From: Pseudomonas fulva 12-X
Lineage (GTDB): Bacteria > Pseudomonadota > Gammaproteobacteria > Pseudomonadales > Pseudomonadaceae
DNA: 64,000 nt
Assembly (NCBI RefSeq): GCF_000213805.1
Contig: NC_015556.1
Span: 1,612,001-1,676,000 of the forward strand
Reading direction: 5' to 3'
Part shown: positions 1 through 9,040 of the stretch, piece after piece
How the letters are laid out: every line of letters begins with the position of its first letter
How positions within the stretch are numbered: the stretch's first letter is position 1
The notes under the pieces: generated by a model
Told to the model about the DNA's origin: nothing
Database searches by the model: none
Seen by the model: only the letters and a program-made list of their open reading frames with translations
Translations under genes and position numbers: made by a program

Positions 1-384
1 CTGCTGGCGCCGCTGATTCGTCCGCTGGCGGCCCTGGCCCTCGGCGAGAAGATGGCCACCGGGCTCGGCCATCATCCCGGCCTGACCCGCCTGGGCGCCT
101 TGCTCGGCGTCGCCGTGCTGGTCGGCACCGCGACGGCGGCGGCCGGGCCCATGGCCTTCGTCGGCCTGGTAGTGCCCTTCGTGGCACGCCGCCTGGTGGG
201 GCCAGACATCCGCCGCACCATCGGTTTGTCGCTGCTGCTCGGGCCGATCATCGTGCTGTTCGCCGACATCCTCTCGCGCCTGCTGGTCAGCCCCTACGAA
301 CTGCCGATCGGCGTGGTGACCGCGCTGATCGGCGCGCCGGTACTGATCGCGGTGGTGCGCAGCCACAGGTTGCCGACCTTATGA
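1..384 (+). CDS. FecCD/BtuC-type siderophore ABC transporter permease (3' part)
   Basis: The gene is open from the first base, so its start lies outside the window; 127 C-terminal residues are visible. They contain the late hydrophobic segments of a FecCD-family permease and the conserved segment GPMAFVGLVVPFVARRLVG, followed by a C-terminal PIGVVTALIGAPVLI-type ending. The family forms the inner-membrane channel for ferric siderophores, haem or cobalamin. Its stop overlaps the start of the next permease gene by four bases (ATGA), which implies translational coupling in an importer operon. The arrangement permease-permease-ATPase resembles fepD-fepG-fepC. The substrate cannot be assigned because no binding protein or TonB receptor is in view. 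Confidence 0.93.
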   Translation: MLAPLIRPLAALALGEKMATGLGHHPGLTRLGALLGVAVLVGTATAAAGPMAFVGLVVPFVARRLVGPDIRRTIGLSLLLGPIIVLFADILSRLLVSPYELPIGVVTALIGAPVLIAVVRSHRLPTL

Positions 385-1439
385 AAGCAGTGACTTCAAT
401 CAAGGCGCCCAGCGGCTACTGGTTGCTGGCGTTCGGCTCGCTGCGCGTGCTGCTCGACCGCCGCGGCGTGTTCGCCGCCCTGGGTCTTTCGCTGGCCATC
501 GTGATCATCACCGGCATCAGCCTGGCATCCGGCGCCGCCGGCTTGTCGCCGTGGACGGCGCTGGCCGCTGCCTTTGGTCAGGGCGAGCCGATGCACGTGT
601 TTTTGGTGCAGGAACTGCGCCTGCAGCGCCTGATCGCCGGCCTGCTTACCGGCGCGGCGTTCGGCATCGGCGGTTGCCTGCTGCAGACCCTGGCGCGCAA
701 TCGTCTGGCCACACCTGGGGTGATCGGCATCGATGACGGCGCCACGGCCTTCGCGGTGGCGTCCATCGTCGCCATGCCGACCACCTTGGCGCCTTCCGCC
801 CTGGCGCTGACCGGCGCCACCACGGCCGCGGTGCTGGCCTTTGGGTTGAGCGCTGGCGCCGGGGCGCGGGGTTATCGCTTCATCGTGGTCGGCATCGCCG
901 TGGGCGCGGTGTTCGGCGCGCTGACCAACCTGATGCTGGCGCGCGCCGATATCGACGCCGCCAACGTCGCCTATCCCTGGACGGTCGGCAGCCTCAACGC
1001 GCGGCCCGCCCAGGCGCTGTGGCTGCTGGGCGCCGGCCTGCTGCTGAGCCTGCCGCTGGTCAAGTACCTGGCCCAGCGCCTGGAGCTGATGCGCTTTTCC
1101 GACAGCGTGGCAGTGGGCCTGGGCGTGCGCCTGAAGGCCATGCGCCTGCTGACGCTGATCACCACGGTGCTGCTCACCGCCCTGGCGGTCGCTGTCGCGG
1201 GCCCGGTGGGGCTGGTGGCGCTCGCCGCACCGGAAATGGCCCGCTACCTGGGCGGCCACCGTGGCGTGCCGGTGCTCTGTTCGGCGCTGGCCGGCGCGCT
1301 GTTGATGACCGTCGCCGACTGGGTCGGGCGCACGTGGCTGGCGCCCATCGAGATACCCGTCGGGGTGATCACCGCCGTGGTGGGCGGGCCCTACCTGCTG
1401 TGGATCCTGCTGCGCCAACCCGCGCGCAAATCGTCATGA
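381..1439 (+). CDS. FecCD-family siderophore ABC transporter permease
   Basis: This is the second permease subunit (352 aa) of the iron-chelate importer. It is very hydrophobic, with about nine or ten predicted membrane segments. Family signatures are GGCLLQTLARNRLATPGVIGI (about residues 97-117) and AVAGPVGLVALAAPEMARYL (about residues 272-291), the latter including the loop that contacts the ATPase. It starts inside the stop of the upstream permease. By position and family it is FepG/FecD-like, but the siderophore is unknown. The hydrophilic N-terminal extension of about 25 residues before the first membrane segment is slightly longer than usual. Confidence 0.95.
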   Translation: MKAVTSIKAPSGYWLLAFGSLRVLLDRRGVFAALGLSLAIVIITGISLASGAAGLSPWTALAAAFGQGEPMHVFLVQELRLQRLIAGLLTGAAFGIGGCLLQTLARNRLATPGVIGIDDGATAFAVASIVAMPTTLAPSALALTGATTAAVLAFGLSAGAGARGYRFIVVGIAVGAVFGALTNLMLARADIDAANVAYPWTVGSLNARPAQALWLLGAGLLLSLPLVKYLAQRLELMRFSDSVAVGLGVRLKAMRLLTLITTVLLTALAVAVAGPVGLVALAAPEMARYLGGHRGVPVLCSALAGALLMTVADWVGRTWLAPIEIPVGVITAVVGGPYLLWILLRQPARKSS

Positions 1440-1479
1440 AAGGCCGCCCCACGAGTGCGGCTGCTGTGGAGCTGAAGCA

Positions 1480-2298
1480 ATGACCACCTCCAACCTGTTC
1501 GCCACGTGTCCCGAGGCCGCGGTCACCCTGCAGGCCAAGCGCCTGAGCCTGGGTTACTCGCAGGCGGCGATCATCGACGACTTGTCCCTGTGCATCCCGC
1601 CGGGGCAGGTCACGGCCATCGTCGGCCCCAACGGTTGCGGCAAGTCCACGCTGCTGGCAGGGCTGTCGCGCCTGCACAAGCCCACGGCCGGCGCGGTGCT
1701 GCTCAATGGCAAGGCTATCGGTAGCCTGCCGTCCAGACAGGTCGCCCGGCAACTGGCGCTGCTGCCCCAGGACGCCTCGGCGCCGGACGGCCTGACCGTC
1801 TCCGAGCTGATTCGCTTCGGCCGCCAGCCGCACCAGAGCCTGCTGCGCCAGTGGTCGGCTGAGGATCAGGCGATCGTCGACGAAGCGCTGCGCGTGGCCG
1901 ATCTGCAGGCGCTGGCCGAGCGCCCGCTGGAGTCGATGTCCGGCGGCCAGCGCCAGCGTGCCTGGATCGCTATGGCGGTGGCCCAGCAGACGCCGTTGCT
2001 GCTGCTCGACGAGCCCACCTCGGCGCTGGATCTCGGCCACCAGATCGAGGTCTTCGAGCTGATTCGTGACCTCGCCTCGGCAGGCAAGACCGTGGTCATG
2101 GTGGTGCATGACCTGTCCAGCGCCTGCCGTTACGCCGACCATCTGGTGGCGATGAAGGCCGGGCAGATCGTCGCCGAGGGCGCGCCAGGTGCCATCGTCA
2201 CGCCGGAGCTGGTCGAGCGGCTATACGACGTGCGCTGCACGCTGATGCGCGATCCGGTCAGCGGGACACCGGTGATCGCCGGTATCACGCGGCGTTAG
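1480..2298 (+). CDS. Iron-siderophore ABC transporter ATP-binding protein
   Basis: This is the 272-aa ATPase of the importer. It shows a Walker A motif GPNGCGKST (about residues 49-57), the ABC signature MSGGQRQRAW (about 153-162), a Walker B motif LLLLDEPTSALD (about 171-182) and a switch histidine in VVHD. It energises the two preceding permeases from the cytoplasmic side. The gap to the upstream permease is 40 bases, so the three genes are probably one operon. It is closest in style to FepC/FecE. About 20 residues precede the first beta strand, and an internal start is possible, but the ATG at 1480 is the natural choice. Confidence 0.95.
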   Translation: MTTSNLFATCPEAAVTLQAKRLSLGYSQAAIIDDLSLCIPPGQVTAIVGPNGCGKSTLLAGLSRLHKPTAGAVLLNGKAIGSLPSRQVARQLALLPQDASAPDGLTVSELIRFGRQPHQSLLRQWSAEDQAIVDEALRVADLQALAERPLESMSGGQRQRAWIAMAVAQQTPLLLLDEPTSALDLGHQIEVFELIRDLASAGKTVVMVVHDLSSACRYADHLVAMKAGQIVAEGAPGAIVTPELVERLYDVRCTLMRDPVSGTPVIAGITRR

Positions 2299-2491
2299 AT
2301 GAATCGGTTATCAGCTTAGATCGGCAAGTTCGTACGCTGCGGGGCATGATCCGAAAGCGCCGCCCGCTGCGGGTTCTGCCGCTCAGCGACTGTATCGAGC
2401 TTTCATTGGCGCCCGCAGCCGGGAGTAGGGGTTGCACCGATTTGCCGGTATCATGGCCGCCCCCTGCAGCCGTCTGGACCCGATCGACGCC

Positions 2492-3397
2492 ATGACCCAG
2501 CAATACCCCACGATCGCCGAATGCGTCGGCAACACCCCTCTGGTTCGCCTGCAACGCCTGCCTGGCGAGACCAGCAACACCCTTCTGGTCAAACTCGAAG
2601 GCAACAACCCGGCCGGCTCGGTGAAGGATCGCCCGGCACTGTCGATGATCACCCGCGCCGAGCTGCGCGGTGACATCCAGCCCGGCGACACGCTGATCGA
2701 GGCCACCTCTGGCAACACCGGCATCGCTCTGGCCATGGCGGCGGCGATCAAGGGTTACCAGATGATCCTGATCATGCCGGACAACTCCAGCGCCGAGCGC
2801 AAGGCGGCGATGACCGCCTATGGTGCCGAGCTGATTCTGGTCAGCAAGGAAGAGGGCATGGAAGGCGCCCGCGATCTGGCGCTGGCCATGCAGGCCGAAG
2901 GCCGCGGCAAGGTGCTCGACCAGTTCGCCAACGGCGACAACCCGGTCGCTCACTACACCGGCACCGGCCCGGAAATCTGGCGCCAAACTGGCGGGCAGAT
3001 CACCCATTTCATCAGCTCCATGGGCACCACCGGCACCATCATGGGCGTGTCGCGTTACCTCAAGGAGCAGAACCCGGCCGTGCAGATCGTCGGTCTGCAG
3101 CCGATGGAAGGCTCGGCGATTCCCGGCATCCGCCGCTGGCCTCAGGAATACCTGCCGAAGATCTTCGAATCCGAGCGCGTCGACCGCATCGTCGACATGG
3201 CTCAGACGGAAGCCGAGGACGTAATGCGCCGCATGGCCCGTGAAGAAGGCATCTTCTGCGGCGTGTCGTCCGGCGGCTCGGTGGCGGCCATGCTGCGCCT
3301 GTCCCAGGAGCTGGAAAACGCCGTGCTGGTGGCCATCATCTGCGACCGCGGTGACCGCTACCTATCCACCGGCGTTTACGACGCCGCGCCGCGCTGA
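2492..3397 (+). CDS. cysM: Cysteine synthase B (O-acetylserine sulfhydrylase B)
   Basis: CysM makes cysteine (or S-sulfocysteine from thiosulfate) from O-acetylserine using pyridoxal phosphate. The 301-aa protein has the PLP lysine in GSVKDRPAL (K45), the substrate loop TSGNTG, the phosphate-binding GTTGT loop and the C-terminal SSGGS motif that contacts the cofactor. The ATG at 2492 ([20 protein letters not shown]) matches family starts; an in-frame upstream codon at 2432 would add 20 residues unlike the family. Its stop overlaps the rlmD start by one base (TGATG), so the two are translationally coupled. The divergent residues typical of CysM rather than CysK (RRWPQEY region) support isozyme B. 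Confidence 0.95.
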   Translation: MTQQYPTIAECVGNTPLVRLQRLPGETSNTLLVKLEGNNPAGSVKDRPALSMITRAELRGDIQPGDTLIEATSGNTGIALAMAAAIKGYQMILIMPDNSSAERKAAMTAYGAELILVSKEEGMEGARDLALAMQAEGRGKVLDQFANGDNPVAHYTGTGPEIWRQTGGQITHFISSMGTTGTIMGVSRYLKEQNPAVQIVGLQPMEGSAIPGIRRWPQEYLPKIFESERVDRIVDMAQTEAEDVMRRMAREEGIFCGVSSGGSVAAMLRLSQELENAVLVAIICDRGDRYLSTGVYDAAPR

Positions 3398-4746
3398 TGG
3401 CCCGCAAGAATGGCGGCCTGCGCTTCCAGCCCAGCGGTGGCACCCGTGCCGCCCAGGTGCCGGTTGGCAAGAAGCAGCGCCTGAGCGTCGAGCGCCTGGC
3501 CAATGATGGGCGTGGCATCGCCTTTATCGACGGGCGCACCTGGTTCGTCAGCGGCGCGTTGCCGGGCGAAGAGGTCGAAGCGCGGGTACTGGATGCGCGC
3601 AGCAAGGTGATCGACGCGCGCGCCGAGCGGGTGTTTCAGGCCAGCCCCGAGCGCCGCGCCGAACCCTGTGTGCACGCACGCATCTGCGGCGGCTGCAGCG
3701 TGCAGCATATTTTCCACGCCGATCAGCTGGCGCTCAAGCAGCGCCAGCTCGCCGAGCAGCTCGAACGCCTCGGCGGCCTGCGCCCCGAGTCCTGGGCCGA
3801 GCCGTTGACGGGGCCCGAATTCGCCTACCGTCGCCGCGCCCGTATCGCAGTGCGCTGGGACGTGCGCAACAAACGCCTGGATGTGGGCTTTCGCGCCGCC
3901 GCCAGCCAGGACATCGTCGCCATCAGCGAATGCCCGGTGCTGGTCGAGCCGCTGCAGCCGATCCTGCGCGCATTGCCGGCGCTGCTCGGCGGCCTGCAGG
4001 CGCCACGGGCCATTGGCCATGTGGAGCTGTTCCGGGGCACGGCCAGTGCCGTTCTGGTGCGCCATACCGAAGCTCTGAGCGAAGTGGACCTGGCCAGCCT
4101 GCAGGCATTCTGCTCGGTGCACGAGGCGCAGCTGTGGCTGCAGGGCGAGGGCGAGCCGCAACCGGCAGATGCCAGCCAGGCTCTGGGCTACCGGCTGGAC
4201 GCGTGGGGCCTGGAGCTGGCCTACCGGCCGGGCGATTTTGTGCAGGTCAATGCCGCGGTCAACGAAGCGATGGTGGCCCAGGCCTTGCAGTGGCTGGCGC
4301 CGCAACACGACGAGCGAGTGCTGGATCTGTTCTGCGGGCTGGGCAACTTCGCCCTGCCGCTGGCGCAACAGTCGCGTGAAGTGGTGGCCGTGGAAGGCGT
4401 GCAGGCAATGGTCGAGCGAGCGGCGCAAAACGCCCGCAGCAACGGCCTGGGCAATGCGCACTTTTACCAGGCCGACCTGTCCAACTCGCTGGCTGATGCC
4501 AGCTGGGCGGCAGGTGGTTTCGATGCCATCGTGCTCGATCCGCCGCGTGACGGCGCGCTGCAGGTGGTCAGGCAGATGGCCAGTCTTGGCGCCAGGCGGC
4601 TGGTCTATGTTTCCTGTAATCCGACGACGCTGGCGCGTGACAGTGGCGAATTGTTGCAGCAAGGCTACCGGTTGAAAAAAGCCGGTATTCTGGACATGTT
4701 TCCGCAAACGGCCCATGTGGAAGCGATGGCGCTGTTCGAGCGCTGA
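3397..4746 (+). CDS. rlmD: 23S rRNA (uracil-1939-C5)-methyltransferase RlmD
   Basis: RlmD (RumA) methylates U1939 of 23S rRNA using S-adenosylmethionine. The 449-aa protein begins with a TRAM-like RNA-binding domain (about residues 20-85). It is followed by iron-sulfur cysteines in C-x5-C-x2-C ([10 protein letters not shown]) with a further Cys in SECPVL, the SAM motif [22 protein letters not shown], and the catalytic cysteine in [11 protein letters not shown]. It is coupled to cysM by a one-base stop/start overlap, and relA follows after about 107 bases. Length and motif order are those of the family. Confidence 0.95.
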   Translation: MARKNGGLRFQPSGGTRAAQVPVGKKQRLSVERLANDGRGIAFIDGRTWFVSGALPGEEVEARVLDARSKVIDARAERVFQASPERRAEPCVHARICGGCSVQHIFHADQLALKQRQLAEQLERLGGLRPESWAEPLTGPEFAYRRRARIAVRWDVRNKRLDVGFRAAASQDIVAISECPVLVEPLQPILRALPALLGGLQAPRAIGHVELFRGTASAVLVRHTEALSEVDLASLQAFCSVHEAQLWLQGEGEPQPADASQALGYRLDAWGLELAYRPGDFVQVNAAVNEAMVAQALQWLAPQHDERVLDLFCGLGNFALPLAQQSREVVAVEGVQAMVERAAQNARSNGLGNAHFYQADLSNSLADASWAAGGFDAIVLDPPRDGALQVVRQMASLGARRLVYVSCNPTTLARDSGELLQQGYRLKKAGILDMFPQTAHVEAMALFER

Positions 4747-4853
4747 GAACGAGTGTGGTGGCGCACAGGATTTGCGCCGATTGGTCAACCGACCGGCTCG
4801 CAGAAGCCAGGCGATATTCAGCGGGGCGTGCCCCGTGATAGGGAAGGTAATAG

Positions 4854-7100
4854 ATGGTTCAGGTTAGAGCGCACCAGCCCATCAACGATGATGGCAGTAT
4901 CAATCTCGAGGCCTGGTTGGAGCATGTCACGAGTGTCGACCCGGCCCTCGACCGTGACGCGTTGCGCGCCGCCTGTGAATTCGCCCGGGCGGCCGAGCAA
5001 CAGGCCAATGCGGCGCAGAATCTGTGGACCGAAGGCTACTCCAGCTTCGGTGCCGGGCTGGAAATCGCCGAAATTCTTGCCGACCTCAAGCTCGATCAGG
5101 ATTCCCTGGTCGCCGCCGTCATCTACCGCGGCGTGCGCGAAGGCAAGATTCCCCTGGCTGAGGTGCGCCAGCGCTTCGGCCCGGTGGTGGCCAAGCTGAT
5201 CGAAGGCGTGCTGCGCATGGCGGCCATCAGCGCCAGCCTCAACCCGCGTGGCGAATCCACGGTGCTGGGCTCCCAGGCCCAGGTCGACAACCTGCGCAAG
5301 ATGCTGGTGGCCATGGTCGACGACGTGCGCGTCGCGCTGATCAAGCTGGCCGAACGTACCTGCGCGATCCGCGCCGTGAAAGACACCGACGAGGAGCGCC
5401 GCCAGCGCGTGGCCCGTGAGGTCTTCGATATCTATGCGCCACTGGCCCACCGCCTGGGCATCGGCCATATCAAGTGGGAGCTGGAAGACCTGTCCTTCCG
5501 CTACCTGGAGCCCGAGCAGTACAAGCAGATCGCCAACCTGTTGCACGAGCGTCGTCTGGATCGTGAGCACTACATCAATGAAGTGATGGACCAGCTGCGC
5601 GACGAGCTCGAAGCCACTGGCATCAAGGCCGATATCAGCGGCCGGGCGAAACATATCTATTCGATCTGGCGCAAGATGCAGCGCAAGGGCCTGCAGTTCA
5701 GCCAGATCTACGACGTGCGCGCGGTGCGCGTGCTGGTGCCGGCGGTGCGTGACTGCTACACCGCGCTGGGCATCGTGCACACCTTGTGGCGGCACATTCC
5801 CAAGGAGTTCGACGACTACATCGCCAACCCCAAGGAGAACGGCTACCGCTCCCTGCACACCGCGGTGCTCGGCCCGGAGGGCAAGGTGCTGGAAGTGCAG
5901 ATCCGCACGTCCAACATGCACGAGGAAGCCGAGCTGGGCGTCTGCGCCCACTGGCGCTACAAGGGCACCGACGTCAAATCCGGCTCCAACCATTACGAAG
6001 AGAAGATTTCCTGGCTGCGCCAGGTGCTCGAATGGCACGAGGAGCTGGGCGATATCGGTGGCCTGGCCGAGCAGTTGCGCGTCGATATCGAGCCCGACCG
6101 GGTCTACGTGTTCACCCCGGACGGTCACGCCATCGACCTGCCCAAGGGCGCCACGCCTTTGGACTTCGCCTACCGCGTGCACACCGAGATTGGCCACAAC
6201 TGCCGCGGCGCCAAGATCAACGGGCGCATCGTGCCGCTCAACTACAGCCTGCAGACCGGCGAGCAGGTGGAAATCATCACCAGCAAGCAGGGCACGCCGA
6301 GCCGTGACTGGCTGAACTCCAACCTGGGCTACGTGACCACCTCGCGGGCGCGGGCGAAGATCGTCCACTGGTTCAAGCTGCAGGACCGCGACCAGAACGT
6401 CGCCGCCGGCAAGACCATGCTCGAGCGCGAACTGGCCCGTGTCGCCCTGCCGCCGGTGGATTTCGAGAAGCTCGCCGAGAAGGCCAACCTGCGCACCGCC
6501 GAGGATCTGTTCGCGTCTTTGGGCGCGGGCGATCTGCGCCTGGCGCAGCTGGTCAACCTGGCCCAGCAGCTGGTCGAGCCGGAGCGCGGCAACGAGCAGC
6601 TCGAACTGATCCCACGCAAGGCCCAGGGCTTCAAGCCGGGCAAGCGCGGCGATATCCAGATCCAGGGCGTCGGCAACCTGATGACCCAGATGGCTGGCTG
6701 TTGCCAGCCGCTGCCGGGCGACCCCATCGTCGGTTACATCACCCTGGGCCGCGGCGTCAGCATTCACCGCCAGGATTGTGCGGCAGTGCTGCAGCTCGGC
6801 TCCCGCGAGCCGGAGCGCATCATCCAGGTCAGCTGGGGCCCGGTGCCGGTGCAGACCTATCCGGTGGACATCATCATTCGCGCCTACGACCGTTCCGGCC
6901 TGCTGCGTGACGTCACCCAGACGCTGCTCAACGAGAAGCTCAACGTGCTGGCGGTCAACACCCGCTCCAACAAGGAAGACAACACGGCGTCGATGTCGCT
7001 GACCGTGGAGATTCCGGGGCTCGACGCGCTGGGCCGCCTGCTGGGCCGCCTGTCGCAGTTGCCCAATATCATCGAGGCGCGCCGCCACCGCGCGCCCTGA
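4854..7100 (+). CDS. relA: GTP pyrophosphokinase RelA ((p)ppGpp synthetase)
   Basis: RelA is the ribosome-associated synthetase of the stringent alarmone (p)ppGpp. The 748-aa protein has, in order, a degenerate N-terminal HD-hydrolase domain lacking the HD metal pair, a synthetase domain with the EFDDYIANPKENGYRSLHT motif (about residues 319-337), a TGS domain (VYVFTPDGHAIDLPKGATPLDFAYRVHTEIGH), a conserved-cysteine segment with CCQPLPGD, and a C-terminal ACT domain. The missing hydrolase residues and the EFDD motif (rather than the basic variant) distinguish RelA from SpoT. A strong hairpin separates it from mazG. Confidence 0.96.
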   Translation: MVQVRAHQPINDDGSINLEAWLEHVTSVDPALDRDALRAACEFARAAEQQANAAQNLWTEGYSSFGAGLEIAEILADLKLDQDSLVAAVIYRGVREGKIPLAEVRQRFGPVVAKLIEGVLRMAAISASLNPRGESTVLGSQAQVDNLRKMLVAMVDDVRVALIKLAERTCAIRAVKDTDEERRQRVAREVFDIYAPLAHRLGIGHIKWELEDLSFRYLEPEQYKQIANLLHERRLDREHYINEVMDQLRDELEATGIKADISGRAKHIYSIWRKMQRKGLQFSQIYDVRAVRVLVPAVRDCYTALGIVHTLWRHIPKEFDDYIANPKENGYRSLHTAVLGPEGKVLEVQIRTSNMHEEAELGVCAHWRYKGTDVKSGSNHYEEKISWLRQVLEWHEELGDIGGLAEQLRVDIEPDRVYVFTPDGHAIDLPKGATPLDFAYRVHTEIGHNCRGAKINGRIVPLNYSLQTGEQVEIITSKQGTPSRDWLNSNLGYVTTSRARAKIVHWFKLQDRDQNVAAGKTMLERELARVALPPVDFEKLAEKANLRTAEDLFASLGAGDLRLAQLVNLAQQLVEPERGNEQLELIPRKAQGFKPGKRGDIQIQGVGNLMTQMAGCCQPLPGDPIVGYITLGRGVSIHRQDCAAVLQLGSREPERIIQVSWGPVPVQTYPVDIIIRAYDRSGLLRDVTQTLLNEKLNVLAVNTRSNKEDNTASMSLTVEIPGLDALGRLLGRLSQLPNIIEARRHRAP

Positions 7101-7108
7101 GTCGTAAA

Positions 7109-7137
7109 CGGGCACGAGGTGACGAACCTCGTGCCCG
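7109..7137 (+). terminator. Perfect hairpin between relA and mazG
   Basis: A 12-bp perfect stem (7109-7120 with 7126-7137) encloses a 5-base loop. It is followed by CATTGATTGG, not a U-tract, so it may act as a partial terminator, an mRNA-processing site or a 3'-end stabiliser rather than a strong Rho-independent terminator. It ends 18 bases before the mazG ATG. Confidence 0.5.
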
Positions 7138-7155
7138 CATTGATTGGACCCCTCT

Positions 7156-7983
7156 ATGTACCAACTCCCTGACCTGCTCAACCTGATGGCGCGCCTGCGC
7201 GACCCGCAGCATGGCTGCCCGTGGGATCTGCAGCAGTCCTACGCCAGTATCGTGCCGCACACCCTTGAGGAAGCGTACGAGGTGGCCGATGCCATCGAAC
7301 GCGGCGCCTTCGACGAACTGCCGGGCGAGCTCGGCGACCTGCTGTTCCAGGTCGTCTACTACAGCCAACTGGCAGAGGAGGAGGGGCGCTTCGATTTCGC
7401 CGCGGTGGTCGATGGCATCACCCGCAAGCTGGTACGCCGCCACCCCCACGTGTTTCCGGATGGCGATCTGTACGGGCCGATGGATCAGCCGCGTCTGAGC
7501 GAAGCCGACATCAAGCAGCGCTGGGAGGCGATCAAGGCCGAGGAACGCGCCGAACGTGCGGCAGCGCCCGAACAGCTGTCGCTGCTCGATGACGTGCCCA
7601 GCGTGCTGCCGGCCCTGAGCCGCGCCAAGAAGTTGCAGGGTCGCGCCGCTCGCGTCGGCTTCGACTGGCCGGATGCCTTGCCGGTGCTCGACAAGGTGCG
7701 CGAGGAGCTTGATGAAGTGCTCGAAGCGATCAGCGAGAACGACCCTGAAGCCATCGCCGAGGAGATCGGTGATCTACTGTTCAGCGCCACCAATCTGGCC
7801 CGTCACCTGAAGGTCGACCCCGAGGCGGCGCTGCGGGCGGCCAATGGCAAGTTCGAGCGGCGCTTTCGCTTTATCGAACAGGCATTGCGCGAAGCGGGGC
7901 GACCCATCGAGAATTGCACCTTGGATGAACTCGACGCCCTATGGGGCGAGGCCAAGAAAAGCGAGCGGCTGTCAGGCTGTTGA
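7156..7983 (+). CDS. mazG: Nucleoside triphosphate pyrophosphohydrolase MazG
   Basis: MazG hydrolyses (d)NTPs to monophosphates and pyrophosphate; in E. coli it also lowers (p)ppGpp. The 275-aa protein holds two tandem MazG domains: the first has EEAYEVADAIERG and ELGDLLFQVVYYSQ (about residues 35-77), the second EELDEVLEAI and EEIGDLLFSATNLARH (about 178-218). The acidic metal-binding E/D residues are retained in both. The ATG at 7156 fits the family N terminus; a TTG four codons earlier is less likely. It lies directly downstream of relA with no mazEF toxin-antitoxin pair between them. Confidence 0.95.
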   Translation: MYQLPDLLNLMARLRDPQHGCPWDLQQSYASIVPHTLEEAYEVADAIERGAFDELPGELGDLLFQVVYYSQLAEEEGRFDFAAVVDGITRKLVRRHPHVFPDGDLYGPMDQPRLSEADIKQRWEAIKAEERAERAAAPEQLSLLDDVPSVLPALSRAKKLQGRAARVGFDWPDALPVLDKVREELDEVLEAISENDPEAIAEEIGDLLFSATNLARHLKVDPEAALRAANGKFERRFRFIEQALREAGRPIENCTLDELDALWGEAKKSERLSGC

Positions 7984-8046
7984 GCTGACAGCCCCAAGTC
8001 AGATGGGCATGCCCATCCCGTTAAATTGTCTGCGTATAGGTAGGTT

Positions 8047-8586
8047 ATGGCGATTTCACTACGTGACCAGTTGCTCAAAGTCGGGTTGGTCAACGAGAAA
8101 CAGGTCAAGCAGGCCACCAAGCAACAACACAAACAGCAGCGCATGGTGAAGAAAGGCCAGGCTGAGGAAGACAAGAGCAGTCAGCTCGCCGCTCAGCAGG
8201 CCAAGGCCGAAAAGGCCGCGCGCGATCAGGAACTCAACCGCCAGCAGCAGGAGAAGGCCGAGCAGAAAGCCCGCGCCGCGCAGATCAAGCAGTTGATCGA
8301 GGCGTCGCGCCTGCCCAAGCTGACCACCGAGGATTACTACAACTTCGTCGATGACAAGAAGGTCAAGCGTTTACCGGTCAACGCGATGATGCGCGACAAG
8401 CTCAGCCGCGGCTCCCTGGCCATCGTGCGCCACGGCGGCGGTTACGAAGTGATCCCGCGCGACGCCGCGCTGCGTATTCAGGAACGTGATCCGCAGCGTG
8501 TGCTGCTCCTCAACACGCCCACCGAGGCGCCGGACGAGGACGATCCGTACGCGGCGTATCAGGTGCCTGACGATCTGATGTGGTAA
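8047..8586 (+). CDS. DUF2058 domain-containing protein (YaiL family)
   Basis: This 179-aa protein has a very basic, glutamine- and lysine-rich N-terminal half (about residues 15-90) predicted to be helical or coiled coil, and a more globular C-terminal half with a conserved LPKLTTEDYYNFVDDKKVKRLPVN segment. This is the DUF2058/YaiL pattern. The family has no established biochemical role; the basic helix suggests nucleic-acid or ribosome association, which is inference. It ends just before a strong bidirectional terminator. Confidence 0.85.
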   Translation: MAISLRDQLLKVGLVNEKQVKQATKQQHKQQRMVKKGQAEEDKSSQLAAQQAKAEKAARDQELNRQQQEKAEQKARAAQIKQLIEASRLPKLTTEDYYNFVDDKKVKRLPVNAMMRDKLSRGSLAIVRHGGGYEVIPRDAALRIQERDPQRVLLLNTPTEAPDEDDPYAAYQVPDDLMW

Positions 8587-8596
8587 ACAGCCAGCC

Positions 8597-8629
8597 ATGA
8601 AAAAGCCCGCATCATGCGGGCTTTTTCAT
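8597..8629 (+). terminator. Bidirectional Rho-independent terminator
   Basis: A near-perfect palindrome with a GCCCGCAT/ATGCGGGC core is flanked by an A-run on the left and a T-run on the right. It can therefore terminate both the DUF2058 gene (+) and the small convergent gene (-). Confidence 0.9.
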
Positions 8630-8641
8630 GGGATTCCGATT

Positions 8642-8830
8642 TTATTCCGAATGGGCCGCCTCATGATCGTGGGCTTGCAGCTCCGCCTGATATGCGACCG
8701 CTTCCTCTTCGGAGGGGAAGATGCCGACCAGCTGATCGTTCTGATACACGTCCCAGACCCGCAGGCCTTCGGCCTGGGCTTCGTGCGACATATGGTGTTC
8801 GTCACGCTCGGTTACTACTAGTACGCTCAT
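8642..8830 (-). CDS. Small conserved hypothetical protein (62 aa)
   Basis: This is a short acidic, histidine-containing protein starting MSVLVVTERDEHHMSHEAQA, with the central segment GLRVWDVYQNDQLVGIFPSEEEAVAYQAEL. That segment resembles small DUF-type beta-alpha proteins. A ribosome-binding sequence (CTGGAG on the minus strand) lies about 8 bases upstream of the ATG, and a terminator follows the stop. No function is known to me. The coding pattern, ribosome-binding site and terminator support a real gene. Confidence 0.65.
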   Translation of the reverse strand: MSVLVVTERDEHHMSHEAQAEGLRVWDVYQNDQLVGIFPSEEEAVAYQAELQAHDHEAAHSE

Positions 8831-8992
8831 TTTATTTCTCCAGTATTTCCGGACAAATGCTGCGCAAGGCGGTTGCGCTCGTGCTTAGCCTGCTAAGCAA
8901 CGACATGATTTGTGACTGTAGCAATTGGTTACAAGTTCCATGGGCGCTTCGCTTGTGAGCATTTTTATTGGTCGCCCGAAAAGACACAGGCA

Positions 8993-9022
8993 TAAAAAAA
9001 CCGGGGCAGGCCCCGGTTTCTC
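8993..9022 (-). terminator. Rho-independent terminator of the DUF3108 gene
   Basis: An inverted repeat AACCGGGG/CCCCGGTT with a short loop is followed on the minus strand by a run of seven T. It lies about 20 bases beyond the DUF3108 stop and ends the purM-purN-DUF3108 transcript. Confidence 0.88.
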
Positions 9023-9040
9023 TGGTGTGCGGCGTTCAGG

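Noticed and set aside
4818..7181. A 787-codon minus-strand open frame opposite relA
   Set aside because: It is a GC-skew shadow of relA with Ala/Val/His/Gln-rich translation and no ribosome-binding site or family resemblance.
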